Origin: Rhodovulum sp. ES.010 | GTDB taxonomy: Bacteria; Pseudomonadota; Alphaproteobacteria; Rhodobacterales; Rhodobacteraceae | Reading direction: 5' to 3' | DNA length: 64,000 bases | Assembly: GCF_900142935.1 (NCBI RefSeq) | Contig: NZ_FSRS01000001.1 | Location: 72,001-136,000, forward strand | Part shown: piece by piece, positions 34,235-45,481 of the stretch | Position numbering within the stretch: the stretch's first letter is position 1 | Layout: each line of letters starts with the position of its first letter | Translations under genes and position numbers: made by a program | Notes under the pieces: model-generated | The model's input: the letters and a program-made list of their open reading frames with translations, nothing else | The model's database searches: none | What the model was told of the DNA's origin: nothing

Positions 34235-36181
34235 TCAGACCATGTCGGGGGCCTTGGCCTCGTCGGCCAGTTCGGCGACGATTTCGTCCAATGTTACAGT
34301 CCGGGTCTGCTTCTCGCCCAGCCGCCGCACGGTGACGGTGCGCTCCTCGACCTCGCGCTGGCCGACGGCGAGGATCACCGGCACCTTGCCGAGCGAGTGT
34401 TCGCGGACCTTGTAGTTGATCTTCTCGTTGCGGGTGTCGGCCTCGGCGCGCAGGCCGGCGGCGGTCAGGGTGTCGGTCACCTCCTGCACGAAGCCGTCCG
34501 CGTCCGACACGATGGACGCCACCACCACCTGCCGCGGGGCCAGCCAGAAGGGCAGCTTGCCCGCGTAGTTCTCGATCAGGATGCCGATGAACCGCTCGAA
34601 GCTGCCCAGGATGGCGCGGTGCAGCATCACGGGGCGGTGTTTCTCGCCATCCGCGCCGATGTAACTGGCGTCCAGCCGCTCGGGCAGGTTGAAATCGGCC
34701 TGGAAGGTGCCGCATTGCCATTCGCGTCCGATGGCGTCGGTCAGCTTGAAGTCGAGCTTCGGCCCGTAGAAGGCGCCTTCGCCGGGGTCGATTTCATAGT
34801 CGTTCCGCACGCTCAGGATCGCCTTTTCCAGCGCCGCCTCGGCCTTGTCCCAGACCTCGTCGCTGCCCACCCGCACCTCGGGCCGCGTCGAGAGCTTGAT
34901 GTCGAAGCTGGAGAACCCGGTGTCGCGGTAGACGTCGGACAGAAGCGCGATGAACTTCGCCGTCTCGCTTTCGATCTGGTCCTCGGTGCAGAAGATGTGC
35001 GCGTCGTCCTGGGTGAAGCCGCGCACCCGCATCAGCCCGTGCAGCGCGCCATGCGCCTCGTAGCGGTGGCAGGAGCCGAATTCGGCCAGGCGCAGCGGCA
35101 GGTCGCGGTAGGACTTGATGCCCTGGTTGAAGATCTGGACGTGGCAGGGGCAGTTCATCGGCTTCAGCGCATTGATGCGCTTTTCGTTGGCGTGCTCCTC
35201 GTCGATCTCGGTGATGTACATGTTCTCGCGATACTTGTCCCAGTGGCCCGAAGCCTCCCACAGATTCCGGTCCACCACCTGGGGCGTGTTGATCTCGCGG
35301 TATCCGGCGCGGTCCAGCTTGCGCCGCATGTAGTCCTGCATCGTGCGGTAGACGGTCCAGCCGTTGGGGTGCCAGAACACCATCCCCGGCGCTTCCTCCT
35401 GGAAGTGGAACAGCTCCATCTCGCGGCCAAGGCGGCGGTGGTCGCGCTTTTCCGCCTCTTCGAGGAAGGTCAGGTAGTCCTTCAGCTCCTGCCGGGACTT
35501 GAAGCCGACGCCGTAGATGCGCTGAAGCATCGGGCGGTCGGAGTCGCCCCGCCAATAGGCGCCCGCGACCTTCATCAGCTTGAAGGCATCCGCGGGCACC
35601 TGGCCCGTGTGGCTCAGATGCGGGCCGCGGCACAGATCCTGCCAGTGGCCATGCCAGTACATCCGGATCGGCTCGCCCTCGGGGATCATGCCGACCAGTT
35701 CCACCTTGTAGGGCTCGTTGTTGGCCTCGTAATACTTGATCGCCCGGTCGCGGTCCCAGACCTCGGTGGTGACGGGGTCGCGGCGGTTGATGATCTCCTT
35801 CATCTTCGCCTCGATCTGGCCGAGATCCTCGGGGGTGAACGGCTCCTCCCGGTCGAAATCGTAATACCAGCCGTTCTCGATGACGGGGCCGATCGTGACC
35901 TTCACGCCGGGCCAGATCTCCTGCACGGCGCGGGCCATGATATGGGCGAGGTCGTGGCGGATGAGTTCCAGCGCCGGCGCCTCGTCCTTCATCGTGTTGA
36001 TCGCGATGGCGGCGTCTTGGGTGATCGGCCATTGCAGGTCCCAGTGCCGCTCGTTCACCTGCGCCGAGATCGCCTTCTTGGCGAGCGAGGTGGAGATATC
36101 GGCGGCCACCTCGGCCGGCGTGATCCCGGCCTGGTAGTCGCGTGCATTGCCATCGGGAAAGGTAAGGGTGATCTGGCCCAT
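34235..36181 (-). CDS. thrS: Threonyl-tRNA synthetase
   Basis: 648 aa, usual length. TGS domain at the N-terminus ([18 protein letters not shown]), the second additional domain with the HxxxH zinc-type editing motif ([14 protein letters not shown]), class II catalytic motifs (motif 1 around [20 protein letters not shown], motif 2 [20 protein letters not shown], motif 3 [18 protein letters not shown]) and a C-terminal anticodon-binding domain. Catalytic zinc ligand C in NCPCHV. Charges tRNA-Thr. Start 36181 rather than an upstream ATG: it has the family N-terminus. Confidence 0.98.
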   Translation of the reverse strand: MGQITLTFPDGNARDYQAGITPAEVAADISTSLAKKAISAQVNERHWDLQWPITQDAAIAINTMKDEAPALELIRHDLAHIMARAVQEIWPGVKVTIGPVIENGWYYDFDREEPFTPEDLGQIEAKMKEIINRRDPVTTEVWDRDRAIKYYEANNEPYKVELVGMIPEGEPIRMYWHGHWQDLCRGPHLSHTGQVPADAFKLMKVAGAYWRGDSDRPMLQRIYGVGFKSRQELKDYLTFLEEAEKRDHRRLGREMELFHFQEEAPGMVFWHPNGWTVYRTMQDYMRRKLDRAGYREINTPQVVDRNLWEASGHWDKYRENMYITEIDEEHANEKRINALKPMNCPCHVQIFNQGIKSYRDLPLRLAEFGSCHRYEAHGALHGLMRVRGFTQDDAHIFCTEDQIESETAKFIALLSDVYRDTGFSSFDIKLSTRPEVRVGSDEVWDKAEAALEKAILSVRNDYEIDPGEGAFYGPKLDFKLTDAIGREWQCGTFQADFNLPERLDASYIGADGEKHRPVMLHRAILGSFERFIGILIENYAGKLPFWLAPRQVVVASIVSDADGFVQEVTDTLTAAGLRAEADTRNEKINYKVREHSLGKVPVILAVGQREVEERTVTVRRLGEKQTRTVTLDEIVAELADEAKAPDMV

Positions 36182-36313
36182 GTTCGGCCTCCTCGTCGGT
36201 TTGGCGCCCACGGAACGCCCGGTTGCGGGTTATGGTCGCGGGTTCTGTGAACCTGCGCGCCGCCCAAGTCAAGCGGGGTTGCCTGCGGCGGACTTACGCT
36301 ATGTGATCGCCGC

Positions 36314-37603
36314 ATGAGCCGTGCCGCCGACAGCCTTGCCGAAACCGCCTTCGACCTTCTGACCGGGGACAGCGCCGCCCCGCCCCGCGACATCACCGAA
36401 GGTGCGCGGGCCGTGGAACCGGGCAGCTTCCTGCGCCACGCGCTGTCGCTTTCGCTGTCGAAGCTGTCGGACGGGCTGATCGACCCGAAACTGGTGCTGA
36501 GCTGGCTGATGGGCACGCTGGGCGCCCCGGCGGCGCTGGTCGGCCTTTTGGTGCCGGTGCGCGAGGCGGGCGCGCTGTTGCCGCAGCTTTTCACCGCGCC
36601 GCGCATCCGCGCGATGGGACGGCGGAAATGGGCCTGGGCGGGCGGCGCGGCGGGGCAGGGGCTGGCGGCGCTGGCGATCCTTTGGGCCGCGCTCACGCTT
36701 GAGGGCTGGGCGGCGGGGGCCGCCATCGTCGCCGCGCTGACCGTGCTGGCGGTGGCGCGCTCGGTCTGCTCGGTGTCCTACAAGGACGTGCTGGGCAAGA
36801 CCGTGGACAAGGCGCGCCGCGGCACCGTCACCGGGCTTGCGGGCAGCGTGGCCGCGGCGGGGGTGCTGGTCTTCGCCGGGCTTCTGCTGTCGGGGATTTT
36901 CGCACGGGTCGACCTGGTGGTGGGGGCGATCGGGCTTGCCGGGGTGTTCTGGTTGCTCGCGGCATTCGTTTTCGCGACCATCCGCGAGGAGGACGCGCCG
37001 GGCGAGGCGGCCGAGGGCATCGGGCTGTCGCAACTGGCGCTCTTGTGGCGCGATGCGGGGTTGGGGCGGTTCGTTCTGGCGCGCGTCCTGCTACTGCCGA
37101 CCGCGCTTGCCCCCCCCTATATCGTGCTGCTGGCCGGGCAGGCGGGCGATGACCGGTTCGGCGCGCTGGGCGCGCTGGTGCTGGCCTCGTCGCTGGCGGG
37201 GCTGGTGTCGTCCTGGGTCTGGGGGCGGCTTGCCGACCGGTCCAGCCGCCTGGTGCTGGCGTTCTCCGGCGCGGTGGCGGCGGGGTTCCTGGGGCTGGCG
37301 GTGGCGCTGGACACGGCCGGGCTGATGGGCACGGTCTGGGCCGCGCCGGGCGTGCTCTTCGGGCTGATGATCGCCTATCAGGGCGTGCGGCTGGGCCGGT
37401 CGACCTATCTGGTGGACATGGCGCCCAATGACAACCGCGCGGCCTACACGGCGGTGGCGAATACCACCGTGGGCGTGGCGCTGCTGGCGGCGGGGGGCTT
37501 CGGCGCGGTGGCCGGGGCCTATGGGGCGGGGCTGACGCTAGGGCTGTTCGCGGCCATCGCCGCGGCGGGCGCGGCGATGGCGTTTACCATGCGCGAGGTC
37601 TAG
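36314..37603 (+). CDS. Major facilitator superfamily transporter
   Basis: 429 aa. About 11-12 hydrophobic helices, the MFS loop [14 protein letters not shown] between helices, and two half-repeats. The N-terminal 40 residues are hydrophilic. Substrate not assignable; the group looks like a small Rhodobacterales branch with [20 protein letters not shown] in the cytoplasmic loop. The stop overlaps the convergent valS stop by 4 bp. Confidence 0.85.
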   Translation: MSRAADSLAETAFDLLTGDSAAPPRDITEGARAVEPGSFLRHALSLSLSKLSDGLIDPKLVLSWLMGTLGAPAALVGLLVPVREAGALLPQLFTAPRIRAMGRRKWAWAGGAAGQGLAALAILWAALTLEGWAAGAAIVAALTVLAVARSVCSVSYKDVLGKTVDKARRGTVTGLAGSVAAAGVLVFAGLLLSGIFARVDLVVGAIGLAGVFWLLAAFVFATIREEDAPGEAAEGIGLSQLALLWRDAGLGRFVLARVLLLPTALAPPYIVLLAGQAGDDRFGALGALVLASSLAGLVSSWVWGRLADRSSRLVLAFSGAVAAGFLGLAVALDTAGLMGTVWAAPGVLFGLMIAYQGVRLGRSTYLVDMAPNDNRAAYTAVANTTVGVALLAAGGFGAVAGAYGAGLTLGLFAAIAAAGAAMAFTMREV

Positions 37604-40521
37604 GCCAGTTCCGCCAGCCGGGCCAGCGCGGCGCGCAGCTTGTCGGCCTCGTCGCGCTTGGTCTCGGCGAGGTCGCGGGTTTCCTCGACCACGTCTTCGG
37701 GCGCGCTTTCGACGAATTTCGGGTTCTTCAGCCGCCCTTCCAGCCCGCGCAGGTCCTTTTCCAGCTTGGCCAGCGTCTTTTCCAGCCGCGCCTGCTCCTC
37801 GGCCACGTCGATGATGCCCGCCAGCGGCAGGCCGAAGCTGCCGCCTTCGACCGCGATGGTCACGCAGCCCTTGGGCAGACTGTCGGCGGCCTCCAGGCTT
37901 TCGATCCGGGCCAGCCGCTTGATCAGCGCCTCGTTCCGGTCCCAGGCGGCGCGCCCCGCGGCGTCGAGATCGGTATGGAGCATCGGGATCTGCAGGCCCA
38001 CCGGCACGTGCATCTGCGCGCGGGCGGAGCGGACCTCTTCGATCAGGCCGATCACCCAGTTCATCTCGCGGTCGGCCTGCGCGTCGATCAGCTCCGCGCC
38101 ATAGGTCGGCCAGTCGGCATGGACCAGCATCTTTTGCCGCTGGCCCAGCGTGCCCCACAGTTCCTCGGTGATATAGGGCATGATCGGGTGCAGCAGGATC
38201 AGGCACTGGTCGATCACCCAGGCCATGGTGGCCCGCGTCTCGGCCTGTTGCGCTTGGGTGCCGTCCATCAACAGCGGTTTCGAGAATTCCACGTACCAGT
38301 CGCAGACCTTGCCCCAGACAAAGGCATAAAGCGCGTTCGCCGCGTCGTTGAAGCGGTAGTTCGACAGCTCGTCATCGACGGTCTGGCGGACGCGGGCGGT
38401 TTCGCCGACGATCCATTTGTTGACGGTCTCGGCGGGCTGCGGGATCGACGCGTCGGGGGCATGGTTCTCGAACACGCCGTTCATCTCGGCAAAGCGCGCG
38501 GCGTTCCACAGCTTGGTGCCGAAGTTGCGGTAACCGGCGATGCGGCTCGTCGACAGCTTGAGGTCGCGGCCCATCGCGGCCATGGATGTCAGGGTGAACC
38601 GCACCGCATCGGCGCCGAACTCGTCGATCAGTTCCAGCGGGTCGAGGACGTTGCCCAGGGATTTGGACATCTTCTTGCCCTTCTCGTCGCGGACGAGGGC
38701 GTGGACATAGACGGTGTAGAACGGGATTTGATCGACCACGGCCAGCTGCATCATCATCATCCGGGCGACCCAGAAGAAGATGATGTCGAAGCCGGTGATC
38801 AGGACGTCGGTGGGGAAGTATTTCTGCAGTTCGTCCGTCTGCTCGGGCCAGCCCAGCGTGCCGATGGGCCAGAGGCCGGAGGAGAACCAGGTGTCGAGGA
38901 CGTCGGGGTCGCGGGTGAGTTCGACCTTCGAGATGTCTTCGCGTCCATTCGCCATAAAGGCATGTATTCCATGAAGCAGATCGTGGGCTTTGAAGAAACC
39001 AATCTCGACATGCTCGCCGTAGTAGTCCTTCGCCTGCTTTATGATCTCGTTCTCATTCGCGCCGCAAAATTCCTTCGGCGGGCCAAAGGGGGCGACGGAA
39101 TCATTGTCGATATCCTCAAGCGTCGGCCCATACCACACCGGGATCTGGTGCCCCCACCAGAGCTGGCGGCTGATGCACCAGGGTTCGATAATCTCCAGCC
39201 AGTGGAAATAGACCTTTTCGTGCTGCTCGGGCAGGATCTTCGTCCGCCCGTCGCGGACGGCGTCCAGCGCGGGGCCGACGATCTTGGCGGTGTCCACGAA
39301 CCACTGGTCGGTCAGGTAGGGCTCGATGGCGACCTTGGAGCGGTCGCCATGGGGGACCATGTGGCGGTCGCTGTCGATACCGTCCAGCCAGCCATCGTCG
39401 GTGGCCTCGTTGATGATCGCCTCGCGCGCCTCGTAGCGGTCGGTGCCGTCGAGGCGTTCGATGGCTTTGGCCACCAGGTCGGGGTCGCAGCCCTCGGCGA
39501 AATCGGGGTTGTCCTTGAGCCACATCGCGGCGCGGGTGGTCATCACGTTGATCGCGCGCAGGCCCGTCCGCTGGCCGACCTCCCAGTCGTTGAAATCGTG
39601 GGCGGGGGTGATCTTGACCGCGCCGGTGCCCTTTTCCGGGTCGGCGTATTCGTCGGCGACGATGGGGATGGAGCGGCCGCACAGCGGCAGGCGGACGGTC
39701 TTGCCGATCAGGTGCTTGTAACGCGGGTCCTCGGGGTGAACCGCGACGCCGGTGTCGCCCAGCATGGTTTCGGGGCGCGTGGTTGCGACGACGAGGTAAT
39801 CGCGCGTCTCGTAGGCCGTCGGGGTCCCGTCCTCGTCCCACTCGACCGGGTGTTCATAGGTCTCTCCGCCCTCAAGCGGATACCGCAGGCGCCACATGTG
39901 GCCGTCGACCTCGACCTGCTCGACCTCCAGGTCGGAAATCGCGGTCTCGAAATGCGGGTCCCAGTTCACCAGCCGCTTGCCGCGGTAGATGAAGCCCTTG
40001 TCGTACATGTCCACGAAGACCTTGATGACGGCATCGTGGAAATTGCCCTCTTCGCCCGCGGGCGCCCCCGGCGCGCCAGACATGGTGAAGGCGTTGCGCG
40101 ACCAGTCGCAGGACGCGCCCAGCCGCTTCAGCTGGGTGATGATGGTGCCGCCGGATTGCTGCTTCCATTCCCACACCTTGGCGAGGAACTCCTCGCGCGA
40201 GAAATCGCGGCGCGACTTGCCCTCTTTTGCCAGGTCGCGTTCGACGACCATCTGGGTCGCGATGCCCGCATGGTCCTGCCCCGGCTGCCACAGCGTGTCG
40301 AAGCCGCGCATCCGGTGCCAGCGCACAAGGATGTCCTGCAGCGTGTTGTTGAAGGCATGCCCCATGTGCAGGCTGCCGGTGACGTTGGGCGGCGGGATCA
40401 TGATGCAGAAGGTCTCGGCCCGCGAGGCGTTGGCCCCGGCGGTGAAGCAACCGGCCTTTTCCCAGGCCTCGTAAAGCCGGGCCTCGGCCTCGGCGGCGTT
40501 GAAGGTCTTTTCCATCGGCAT
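37600..40521 (-). CDS. valS: Valyl-tRNA synthetase
   Basis: 973 aa from ATG 40521 (an ATG six bases further in is equally possible). Class I motifs: HIGH box variant HMGH in [19 protein letters not shown] box in [11 protein letters not shown]; editing domain with [20 protein letters not shown]-terminal coiled coil ([20 protein letters not shown]). Charges tRNA-Val. Between about 38930 and 39115 the encoded segment ([16 protein letters not shown] and neighbours) is much less GC-rich than the rest of the gene and may come from a different source. Confidence 0.97.
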   Translation of the reverse strand: MPMEKTFNAAEAEARLYEAWEKAGCFTAGANASRAETFCIMIPPPNVTGSLHMGHAFNNTLQDILVRWHRMRGFDTLWQPGQDHAGIATQMVVERDLAKEGKSRRDFSREEFLAKVWEWKQQSGGTIITQLKRLGASCDWSRNAFTMSGAPGAPAGEEGNFHDAVIKVFVDMYDKGFIYRGKRLVNWDPHFETAISDLEVEQVEVDGHMWRLRYPLEGGETYEHPVEWDEDGTPTAYETRDYLVVATTRPETMLGDTGVAVHPEDPRYKHLIGKTVRLPLCGRSIPIVADEYADPEKGTGAVKITPAHDFNDWEVGQRTGLRAINVMTTRAAMWLKDNPDFAEGCDPDLVAKAIERLDGTDRYEAREAIINEATDDGWLDGIDSDRHMVPHGDRSKVAIEPYLTDQWFVDTAKIVGPALDAVRDGRTKILPEQHEKVYFHWLEIIEPWCISRQLWWGHQIPVWYGPTLEDIDNDSVAPFGPPKEFCGANENEIIKQAKDYYGEHVEIGFFKAHDLLHGIHAFMANGREDISKVELTRDPDVLDTWFSSGLWPIGTLGWPEQTDELQKYFPTDVLITGFDIIFFWVARMMMMQLAVVDQIPFYTVYVHALVRDEKGKKMSKSLGNVLDPLELIDEFGADAVRFTLTSMAAMGRDLKLSTSRIAGYRNFGTKLWNAARFAEMNGVFENHAPDASIPQPAETVNKWIVGETARVRQTVDDELSNYRFNDAANALYAFVWGKVCDWYVEFSKPLLMDGTQAQQAETRATMAWVIDQCLILLHPIMPYITEELWGTLGQRQKMLVHADWPTYGAELIDAQADREMNWVIGLIEEVRSARAQMHVPVGLQIPMLHTDLDAAGRAAWDRNEALIKRLARIESLEAADSLPKGCVTIAVEGGSFGLPLAGIIDVAEEQARLEKTLAKLEKDLRGLEGRLKNPKFVESAPEDVVEETRDLAETKRDEADKLRAALARLAELA

Positions 40522-40657
40522 CGGGCGCGGGTCCTCGGCAAGGGGTCGGCGTTGCCGGTCACTTAGCGAAAGCCCGGGGCAAGGCCAACCCCCGGCCGGG
40601 CTGGACAGCGGCCGCGGGGCGGTTACCCTGCCTTTCGTCGGAGAAGGGAGACCCGCC

Positions 40658-42958
40658 ATGGACACGAAATTCGGCCAGAGCCAGACGGTCACGCGCATCG
40701 AGGATGTGCGGCTGCTGACCGGCGGGGGGCGGTATGTCGACGACATCGCGCCGGCGGGCGCGTTGCATGCGTATTTCCTGCGCAGCCCGGTGGCCCATGC
40801 GGACTTGCGGGCGCTGGACGTGCGCGAGGCGCGCGCGGCGCCGGGCGTGCACCTGGTGCTGACCGCCGACGACCTTCTGGCGGCGGGGATGGACCTGCAC
40901 ATGCAGGCAAGCGTGGTCAAGAACCGCGACGGCGCGCGCGCGGCCGCACCCGGCCGTCCGGTGCTGGCGCGGGACCGGGTGCGCTATGTGGGCGAGGCGA
41001 TGGCGGTCGTGGTGGCCGAGACGCTGGCCCAGGCCAAGGACGCGGTCGAGACGATCGAGTTCGACCTGCACGAGCTGCAGCCGCATGTGGAACGGGCCGA
41101 GGGCGGCCCGGAGTTGCACGCGGAGGCGCCGGGGAACCTCGCATACGACTGGGCGCTGGGTGACGCGGACGCGGTGGAACGGGCCTTTGCCGAGGCGGCG
41201 CGGACGGTGACGCTGGAGGTGCCCGACCACCGGGTCATCGTGAACTCGATGGAACCGCGCGGCGCCTGGGCGGAGTGGTCCGAGGGGCGGCTGCACCTCT
41301 GCTTCGGCGGGCAGGGGGTGTGGATGATGAAGGACCGGCTGGCCCGGATGCTGCACCTCGCGCCCGAGGACGTTCGGGTGACGAACCCGGACGTCGGCGG
41401 CGGGTTCGGGATGAAGGGGTTTCCCTATCCCGAGTATTTCGTCGTCGCCCATGCCGCGCGCGAGTTGGGCCGGCCGGTGCGCTGGATGTCGGAGCGGACC
41501 GAGGCGATGCTGACCGACAATGGCGGGCGCGACCTCAGCTCGACGGTGGAGACGGCCTTCGACGCCGGGCACCGGATCATCGGCTATCGCGTCACCAATG
41601 TTTCCAACCTCGGCGCCTACAACTCGGAATTCGCCCAGGCGATCCAGTCGGCGCTGTTCTCCAAGGTGCTGACCGGGGCCTATGACATTCCCGCGGCGCT
41701 GTTGCAGGCGAAGGGCATCTACACCAACACCGTGCCGGTGGACGCCTATCGCGGCGCCGGGCGGCCCGAGGCGATCTACGCCCTCGAACGCATGATGGAC
41801 CATGCCGCGCGCGAGCTGGGGGTGGACCCCTGGGAGCTGCGCCGGCGCAACTTTATCCCGCGCGAGGCGTTCCCTTATCGCACGCAGACGGGGGAGCTTT
41901 ACGACGTGGGGGATTTCGCACGGGTGCTGGACCGGGTGCGCGAGGCGGCCGATCTCGACGGCTTTGCCGCGCGCAAGGCCGAGAGTGCCGGGCAGGGGCG
42001 GCTGCGCGGGCTGGGCCTGTGCTATTACATCGAGTCGATCCTGGGCGATCCGACCGAGGGCGCCGAGGTGGAGTTCGGCGACGACGGCGGCGTGAACCTC
42101 TATGTCGGCACCCAGTCGAACGGGCAGGGGCACGAGACGGTCTATGCCCAGTTCCTGGCCGACCGCACCGGCATCGCGGTCGAGGACATCCGCGTGATCC
42201 AGGGCGACAGCGACCGGATCGCCAAGGGCGGCGGCACGGGCGGCTCGCGTTCGGTCACGACGCAGTGCAACGCCACCGTGGCCACGGTCGAGGCGATGGT
42301 CGGCGCCTTCGCGCCCTTCCTCGCCGAGGAGATGGGGGTGGAGGCGGCCGAAATCGAATTCGACGGCCATACGTTCCGCGCGCCGGGCTCCAACCTGACG
42401 CCCACGCTGATCGAGGCGGCCGAGATGGCGCGGGCGGCGGGCCGCGCGGACCTGTTGCGGCACCGCGCCGAATACACCCTGCCGGGGCGTTCCTATCCCA
42501 ACGGCGCCCATGTCGCCGAGGTCGAGATCGACCCCGAGACCGGCGACACCCGCGTTGTCGAATACACAGTGACCGACGATTTCGGGAACCTGATGAATCC
42601 GCGGCTCGCCGAGGGGCAGGTGCATGGCGGGGTGGCGCAGGGCCTGGGCCAGGCGATCTGCGAGCGGGCGCATTACGACGGAAACGGTCAGTTGATCACC
42701 GCGTCTTTCATGGACTACGCGATGCCGAGGGCGGATGATCTGCCCATGATCGCCTTCACGACCGAACCCGTGCCCTCGACCGCCAACCCGCTGGGCATGA
42801 AGGGCTGCGGCGAGGCCGGCACCGTGGGCGCGATGGCCGCCGTGGCCAATGCCGCGCTGGACGCGCTGTCGGAGCGGGGCGTGCGCCGCGCCGACATGCC
42901 GTTCACGCCGCTCCGGGTCTGGCAGATGCTGAACGACGGTGCCGGTGCGGCTGGCTGA
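40658..42958 (+). CDS. Orphan molybdopterin-binding dehydrogenase large subunit (CoxL/XdhB-like)
   Basis: 766 aa. Xanthine dehydrogenase-family fold: [20 protein letters not shown] at the start, domain [20 protein letters not shown], the [20 protein letters not shown] loop at the molybdenum site and [20 protein letters not shown] with the catalytic glutamate near the end. It has AYRGAGR instead of the AYXCSFR loop of true CO dehydrogenases (form II type). The partner FAD and [2Fe-2S] subunits are not next to it, which is odd for the family; they may lie elsewhere. Confidence 0.88.
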   Translation: MDTKFGQSQTVTRIEDVRLLTGGGRYVDDIAPAGALHAYFLRSPVAHADLRALDVREARAAPGVHLVLTADDLLAAGMDLHMQASVVKNRDGARAAAPGRPVLARDRVRYVGEAMAVVVAETLAQAKDAVETIEFDLHELQPHVERAEGGPELHAEAPGNLAYDWALGDADAVERAFAEAARTVTLEVPDHRVIVNSMEPRGAWAEWSEGRLHLCFGGQGVWMMKDRLARMLHLAPEDVRVTNPDVGGGFGMKGFPYPEYFVVAHAARELGRPVRWMSERTEAMLTDNGGRDLSSTVETAFDAGHRIIGYRVTNVSNLGAYNSEFAQAIQSALFSKVLTGAYDIPAALLQAKGIYTNTVPVDAYRGAGRPEAIYALERMMDHAARELGVDPWELRRRNFIPREAFPYRTQTGELYDVGDFARVLDRVREAADLDGFAARKAESAGQGRLRGLGLCYYIESILGDPTEGAEVEFGDDGGVNLYVGTQSNGQGHETVYAQFLADRTGIAVEDIRVIQGDSDRIAKGGGTGGSRSVTTQCNATVATVEAMVGAFAPFLAEEMGVEAAEIEFDGHTFRAPGSNLTPTLIEAAEMARAAGRADLLRHRAEYTLPGRSYPNGAHVAEVEIDPETGDTRVVEYTVTDDFGNLMNPRLAEGQVHGGVAQGLGQAICERAHYDGNGQLITASFMDYAMPRADDLPMIAFTTEPVPSTANPLGMKGCGEAGTVGAMAAVANAALDALSERGVRRADMPFTPLRVWQMLNDGAGAAG

Positions 42959-44021
42959 CCGCATATCGCACTGGCTGCGCCGGCCCAAGGACGGCGCGGC
43001 CAACGCGCGGCGCCCGGCCCGCGGCCCCACCGACCATGTGATCCTTCTGGACGGCACGCTCGGCTCGCTCGCGCCGGGCGAGCTGACCCATGTCGGCCGC
43101 ACCTACCGCCTGCTCTGCGACCTGCCGGCCTCGGCGCCGGTCACGCTTTACTACGAGGCCGGGATCCAGTGGCCGGACTGGCGGCGGACGCATCACGTGG
43201 CCGCGGGCCGCGGCATCAACCGCCAGATCCGCCGCGCCTATGGCTATCTCGCCTCGCGGTATCGGCCCGGCGACCGGATCTTCCTGATCGGCCATTCCCG
43301 CGGGGCCTACGCCGTGCGCTCGCTTGCCGGGATCATCGGCAGCGTGGGCCTGTTGCGCGCCGAACACGCGGTGGAACGCAACGTCATGGAGGCCTATCGC
43401 CACTACGAAAGCGCGACCGACAGTCCCGGCCGTGCGGCGTTCACGCGCGCGGTCTGCCATGCCCATTGCGAGATCGAGATGGTCGGCGCCTGGGACACGG
43501 TGAAGGCGCTGGGCCTGCGCCTGCCGCTGTTCTGGATGCTGACGGAGTCGCGCCACGCCTTCCACGACCACCGGCTCGGCCCCGCGGTGCGCCACGGCTA
43601 TCACGCGCTCGCCCTCGACGAGCGGCGCGTGGTGTTCGCCCCGGTCCTGTGGGAAAGCGCCGATGACTGGGCCGGGCATGTCGAACAGGTCTGGTTCCAC
43701 GGCTGCCACGGCGACGTGGGCGGCCAGCTCGGCGAGTTCGCCCCGGCGCTGCCGCTGGCGCATATCCCGCTGGTCTGGATGCTTGAAAAGGCGGCCGGGC
43801 ACGGCCTGCGGTTGCCCGAGGGCTGGCGCGCCCGCTTTCCCTGCGACCCCGCGGCGCCCTCGGTGGGGATGAACCGCAGCTGGGGCAAGCTGTTCGTGTT
43901 GCGCCGCGACCGCCCGGTCGGGCGGGACCCCTCCGAGGCGCTGCACCCCACGGCGCTGGCGTTCGCGCCCGAGGCGCCGCTGCCGCTGAGCGCGCCCGCG
44001 GGGCTTACCCCTCAAGGATGA
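42939..44021 (+). CDS. DUF2235 alpha/beta-hydrolase (Tle1-like)
   Basis: 360 aa. DUF2235 marks: VILLDGTLGSL near the start, YYEAGIQ, GINRQIRRAYGYLASRYRPG and the nucleophile elbow FLIGHSRGAYAVRSLAG (S in GHSRG), then IEMVGAWDTVKALG and HVEQVWFHGCHGDVGGQ. Such proteins include phospholipase effectors but also housekeeping members in Rhodobacterales; no secretion system is near. It overlaps the upstream gene by 20 bp and the convergent one by 17 bp. Confidence 0.82.
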   Translation: MPVRLADRISHWLRRPKDGAANARRPARGPTDHVILLDGTLGSLAPGELTHVGRTYRLLCDLPASAPVTLYYEAGIQWPDWRRTHHVAAGRGINRQIRRAYGYLASRYRPGDRIFLIGHSRGAYAVRSLAGIIGSVGLLRAEHAVERNVMEAYRHYESATDSPGRAAFTRAVCHAHCEIEMVGAWDTVKALGLRLPLFWMLTESRHAFHDHRLGPAVRHGYHALALDERRVVFAPVLWESADDWAGHVEQVWFHGCHGDVGGQLGEFAPALPLAHIPLVWMLEKAAGHGLRLPEGWRARFPCDPAAPSVGMNRSWGKLFVLRRDRPVGRDPSEALHPTALAFAPEAPLPLSAPAGLTPQG

Positions 44022-44472
44022 TGCAGGTGGTCGACCCGGTGGCGTAGAGCTTTCCGTCGGCCACGCCCGTGACCTCGCCCGCCGCCACGCCCGTGCGCCG
44101 CCCGCCATGCTGAACGCGGCCCACCGCCTCGACCTCGAGACCCGGGCGCACCACGCGGGTGACGTTGACCTTGTATTCCAGCGTCGCGTGGGTGGCGCCC
44201 GCCGGCACCCCGGTCATCACAGCGCAGCCCATCGCGGCGTCGAGCAACGTGCCGTACCAGCCGCCATGGGTCGTGCCGGTGACGTTGCCGTGCTCGGGGC
44301 CGGGCGTCGCGCGGAAGGTGACCCGATCCGCGTCGACATGGACGAGCCGGATGCCCATCAGGCCCCAGATCGGCGGCGGCGCCACCGCGCCGGCCAGCAT
44401 CGCGCGCAGGTAGTCGAGCCCGGACATGCCGATGAGGCGGTCGCGGTCGAAATCGGGTCGGGGGCTGCTCAT
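44005..44472 (-). CDS. PaaI-type hot-dog thioesterase
   Basis: 155 aa. Family features: LGIRLVHVDADRVTFRAT-like start, EHGNVTGTTHGGWYGTLLDA with the conserved HGG motif, and ATLEYKVNVTRVVRPGLEVE, HGGRRTGVAAGEVTGVADGK. Hydrolyses an acyl- or aryl-CoA, unknown which. Placed between DUF2235 (convergent) and metF. Confidence 0.87.
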   Translation of the reverse strand: MSSPRPDFDRDRLIGMSGLDYLRAMLAGAVAPPPIWGLMGIRLVHVDADRVTFRATPGPEHGNVTGTTHGGWYGTLLDAAMGCAVMTGVPAGATHATLEYKVNVTRVVRPGLEVEAVGRVQHGGRRTGVAAGEVTGVADGKLYATGSTTCIILEG

Positions 44473-44509
44473 GCCGCCGGCTTAGCCCCGGCGGCGCGGA
44501 CAGGCAAGC

Positions 44510-45379
44510 TCAGGCGACCTTTTCAAGGTGCGCCTGGGGCTGCACGCCGAGCGCGTGGCAGATTTCCCGGGTCAGGTGCGGCTTGTTGAGCGTGTAGAAG
44601 TGGAAATCCTGCACGCCGCCTTCCATCAGCTTGGTGCAGAGTTCGGTCGCGAGCGCCTTGCCCAACAACGCTTCGCGGCCGTCGCGCACCGCCTTGTCGT
44701 AGGCGTCGTCCACCCAGGCCGGGATGCGCGCCCCGCATGTCTCGGCGAACTTGCGCACGCCGGCCCATTTCTCGACCGGCAGGATGCCGGGGATGATCCT
44801 GGAGCCGTCGATCCCGGCCGCGTCGCAATCGTCGCGGAACCGGAAGAAGGTTTCGGGTTCGAAGAAGAACTGGGTGATCGCCGAATCCGCGCCCGCCTCG
44901 AACTTGCGCTTGAGCCACTGCACGTCATGGCCGACGCCCCGGGAATCGGGATGCGGGTCGGGATAGGCGCCGACGCGGATGGTGAAGGCGGCCCGCGCGG
45001 CCAGCGCCTCGATGAGTTCGCAGGAATTGGCGAAGCCGTCGGGATGCGGCGTGAACTCGCCCTGGCCCTTGGGCGGGTCGCCGCGCAGCGCCACGATCTC
45101 GGTCACGCCGGCCTTGGCGTAGCCGTCAACGATCTCCATCGTTTCGGCGCGGGTCGCGTCCACGCAGGTCAGGTGCGCGGCGACGTTCACGCCGTAATGG
45201 TTGTGGATCGTCTCCACCGCCTCATGGGTCAGCTTGCGGGTGGTCCCGCCCGCGCCATAGGTCACCGAGACGAATTGCGGCTTCAGCGGCGCCAGCGCCT
45301 GGACGGTTTCCCACAGGCGAAAGCTGGCCTCCAGCGATTTCGGGGGAAAGAACTCGAAGGATACACGAGGGGCGGACAT
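44510..45379 (-). CDS. metF: 5,10-Methylenetetrahydrofolate reductase
   Basis: 289 aa, normal size. Catalytic residues: E in VSFEFFPPKS, T in SVTYGAGGTTRK, D in VALRGDPPKG, Q in ITQFFFEPETFF. Makes 5-methyl-THF for methionine synthesis. The divergent metR gene, 102 bp away, encodes its probable activator. This is the canonical MetF; the second one at 6688 is different. Confidence 0.96.
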   Translation of the reverse strand: MSAPRVSFEFFPPKSLEASFRLWETVQALAPLKPQFVSVTYGAGGTTRKLTHEAVETIHNHYGVNVAAHLTCVDATRAETMEIVDGYAKAGVTEIVALRGDPPKGQGEFTPHPDGFANSCELIEALAARAAFTIRVGAYPDPHPDSRGVGHDVQWLKRKFEAGADSAITQFFFEPETFFRFRDDCDAAGIDGSRIIPGILPVEKWAGVRKFAETCGARIPAWVDDAYDKAVRDGREALLGKALATELCTKLMEGGVQDFHFYTLNKPHLTREICHALGVQPQAHLEKVA

Positions 45380-45434
45380 GGGGCTTTCTCCGATGGGATT
45401 CGGCGTTTCGCAGCTTGTCGCACGGTGCAAACTG

Positions 45435-45447
45435 TGAAACAAACTCA
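45435..45447. promoter_or_regulatory. Candidate MetR box in the metF-metR gap
   Basis: TGAAACAAACTCA matches TGAA-N5-TTCA with one mismatch and lies in the divergent 102-bp gap, where MetR boxes are expected. Confidence 0.5.
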
Positions 45448-45481
45448 TAGTTCTCAAGATGAATATGAGCATCGCGACAAT

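Noticed and set aside
37975..40566. 863-codon open frame on the plus strand opposite valS
   Set aside because: Antisense to an unmistakable valyl-tRNA synthetase; no recognisable domain.
40658..42958. Aerobic CO dehydrogenase large subunit
   Set aside because: Lacks the AYXCSFR active-site loop of form I CoxL and has no coxM/coxS beside it.
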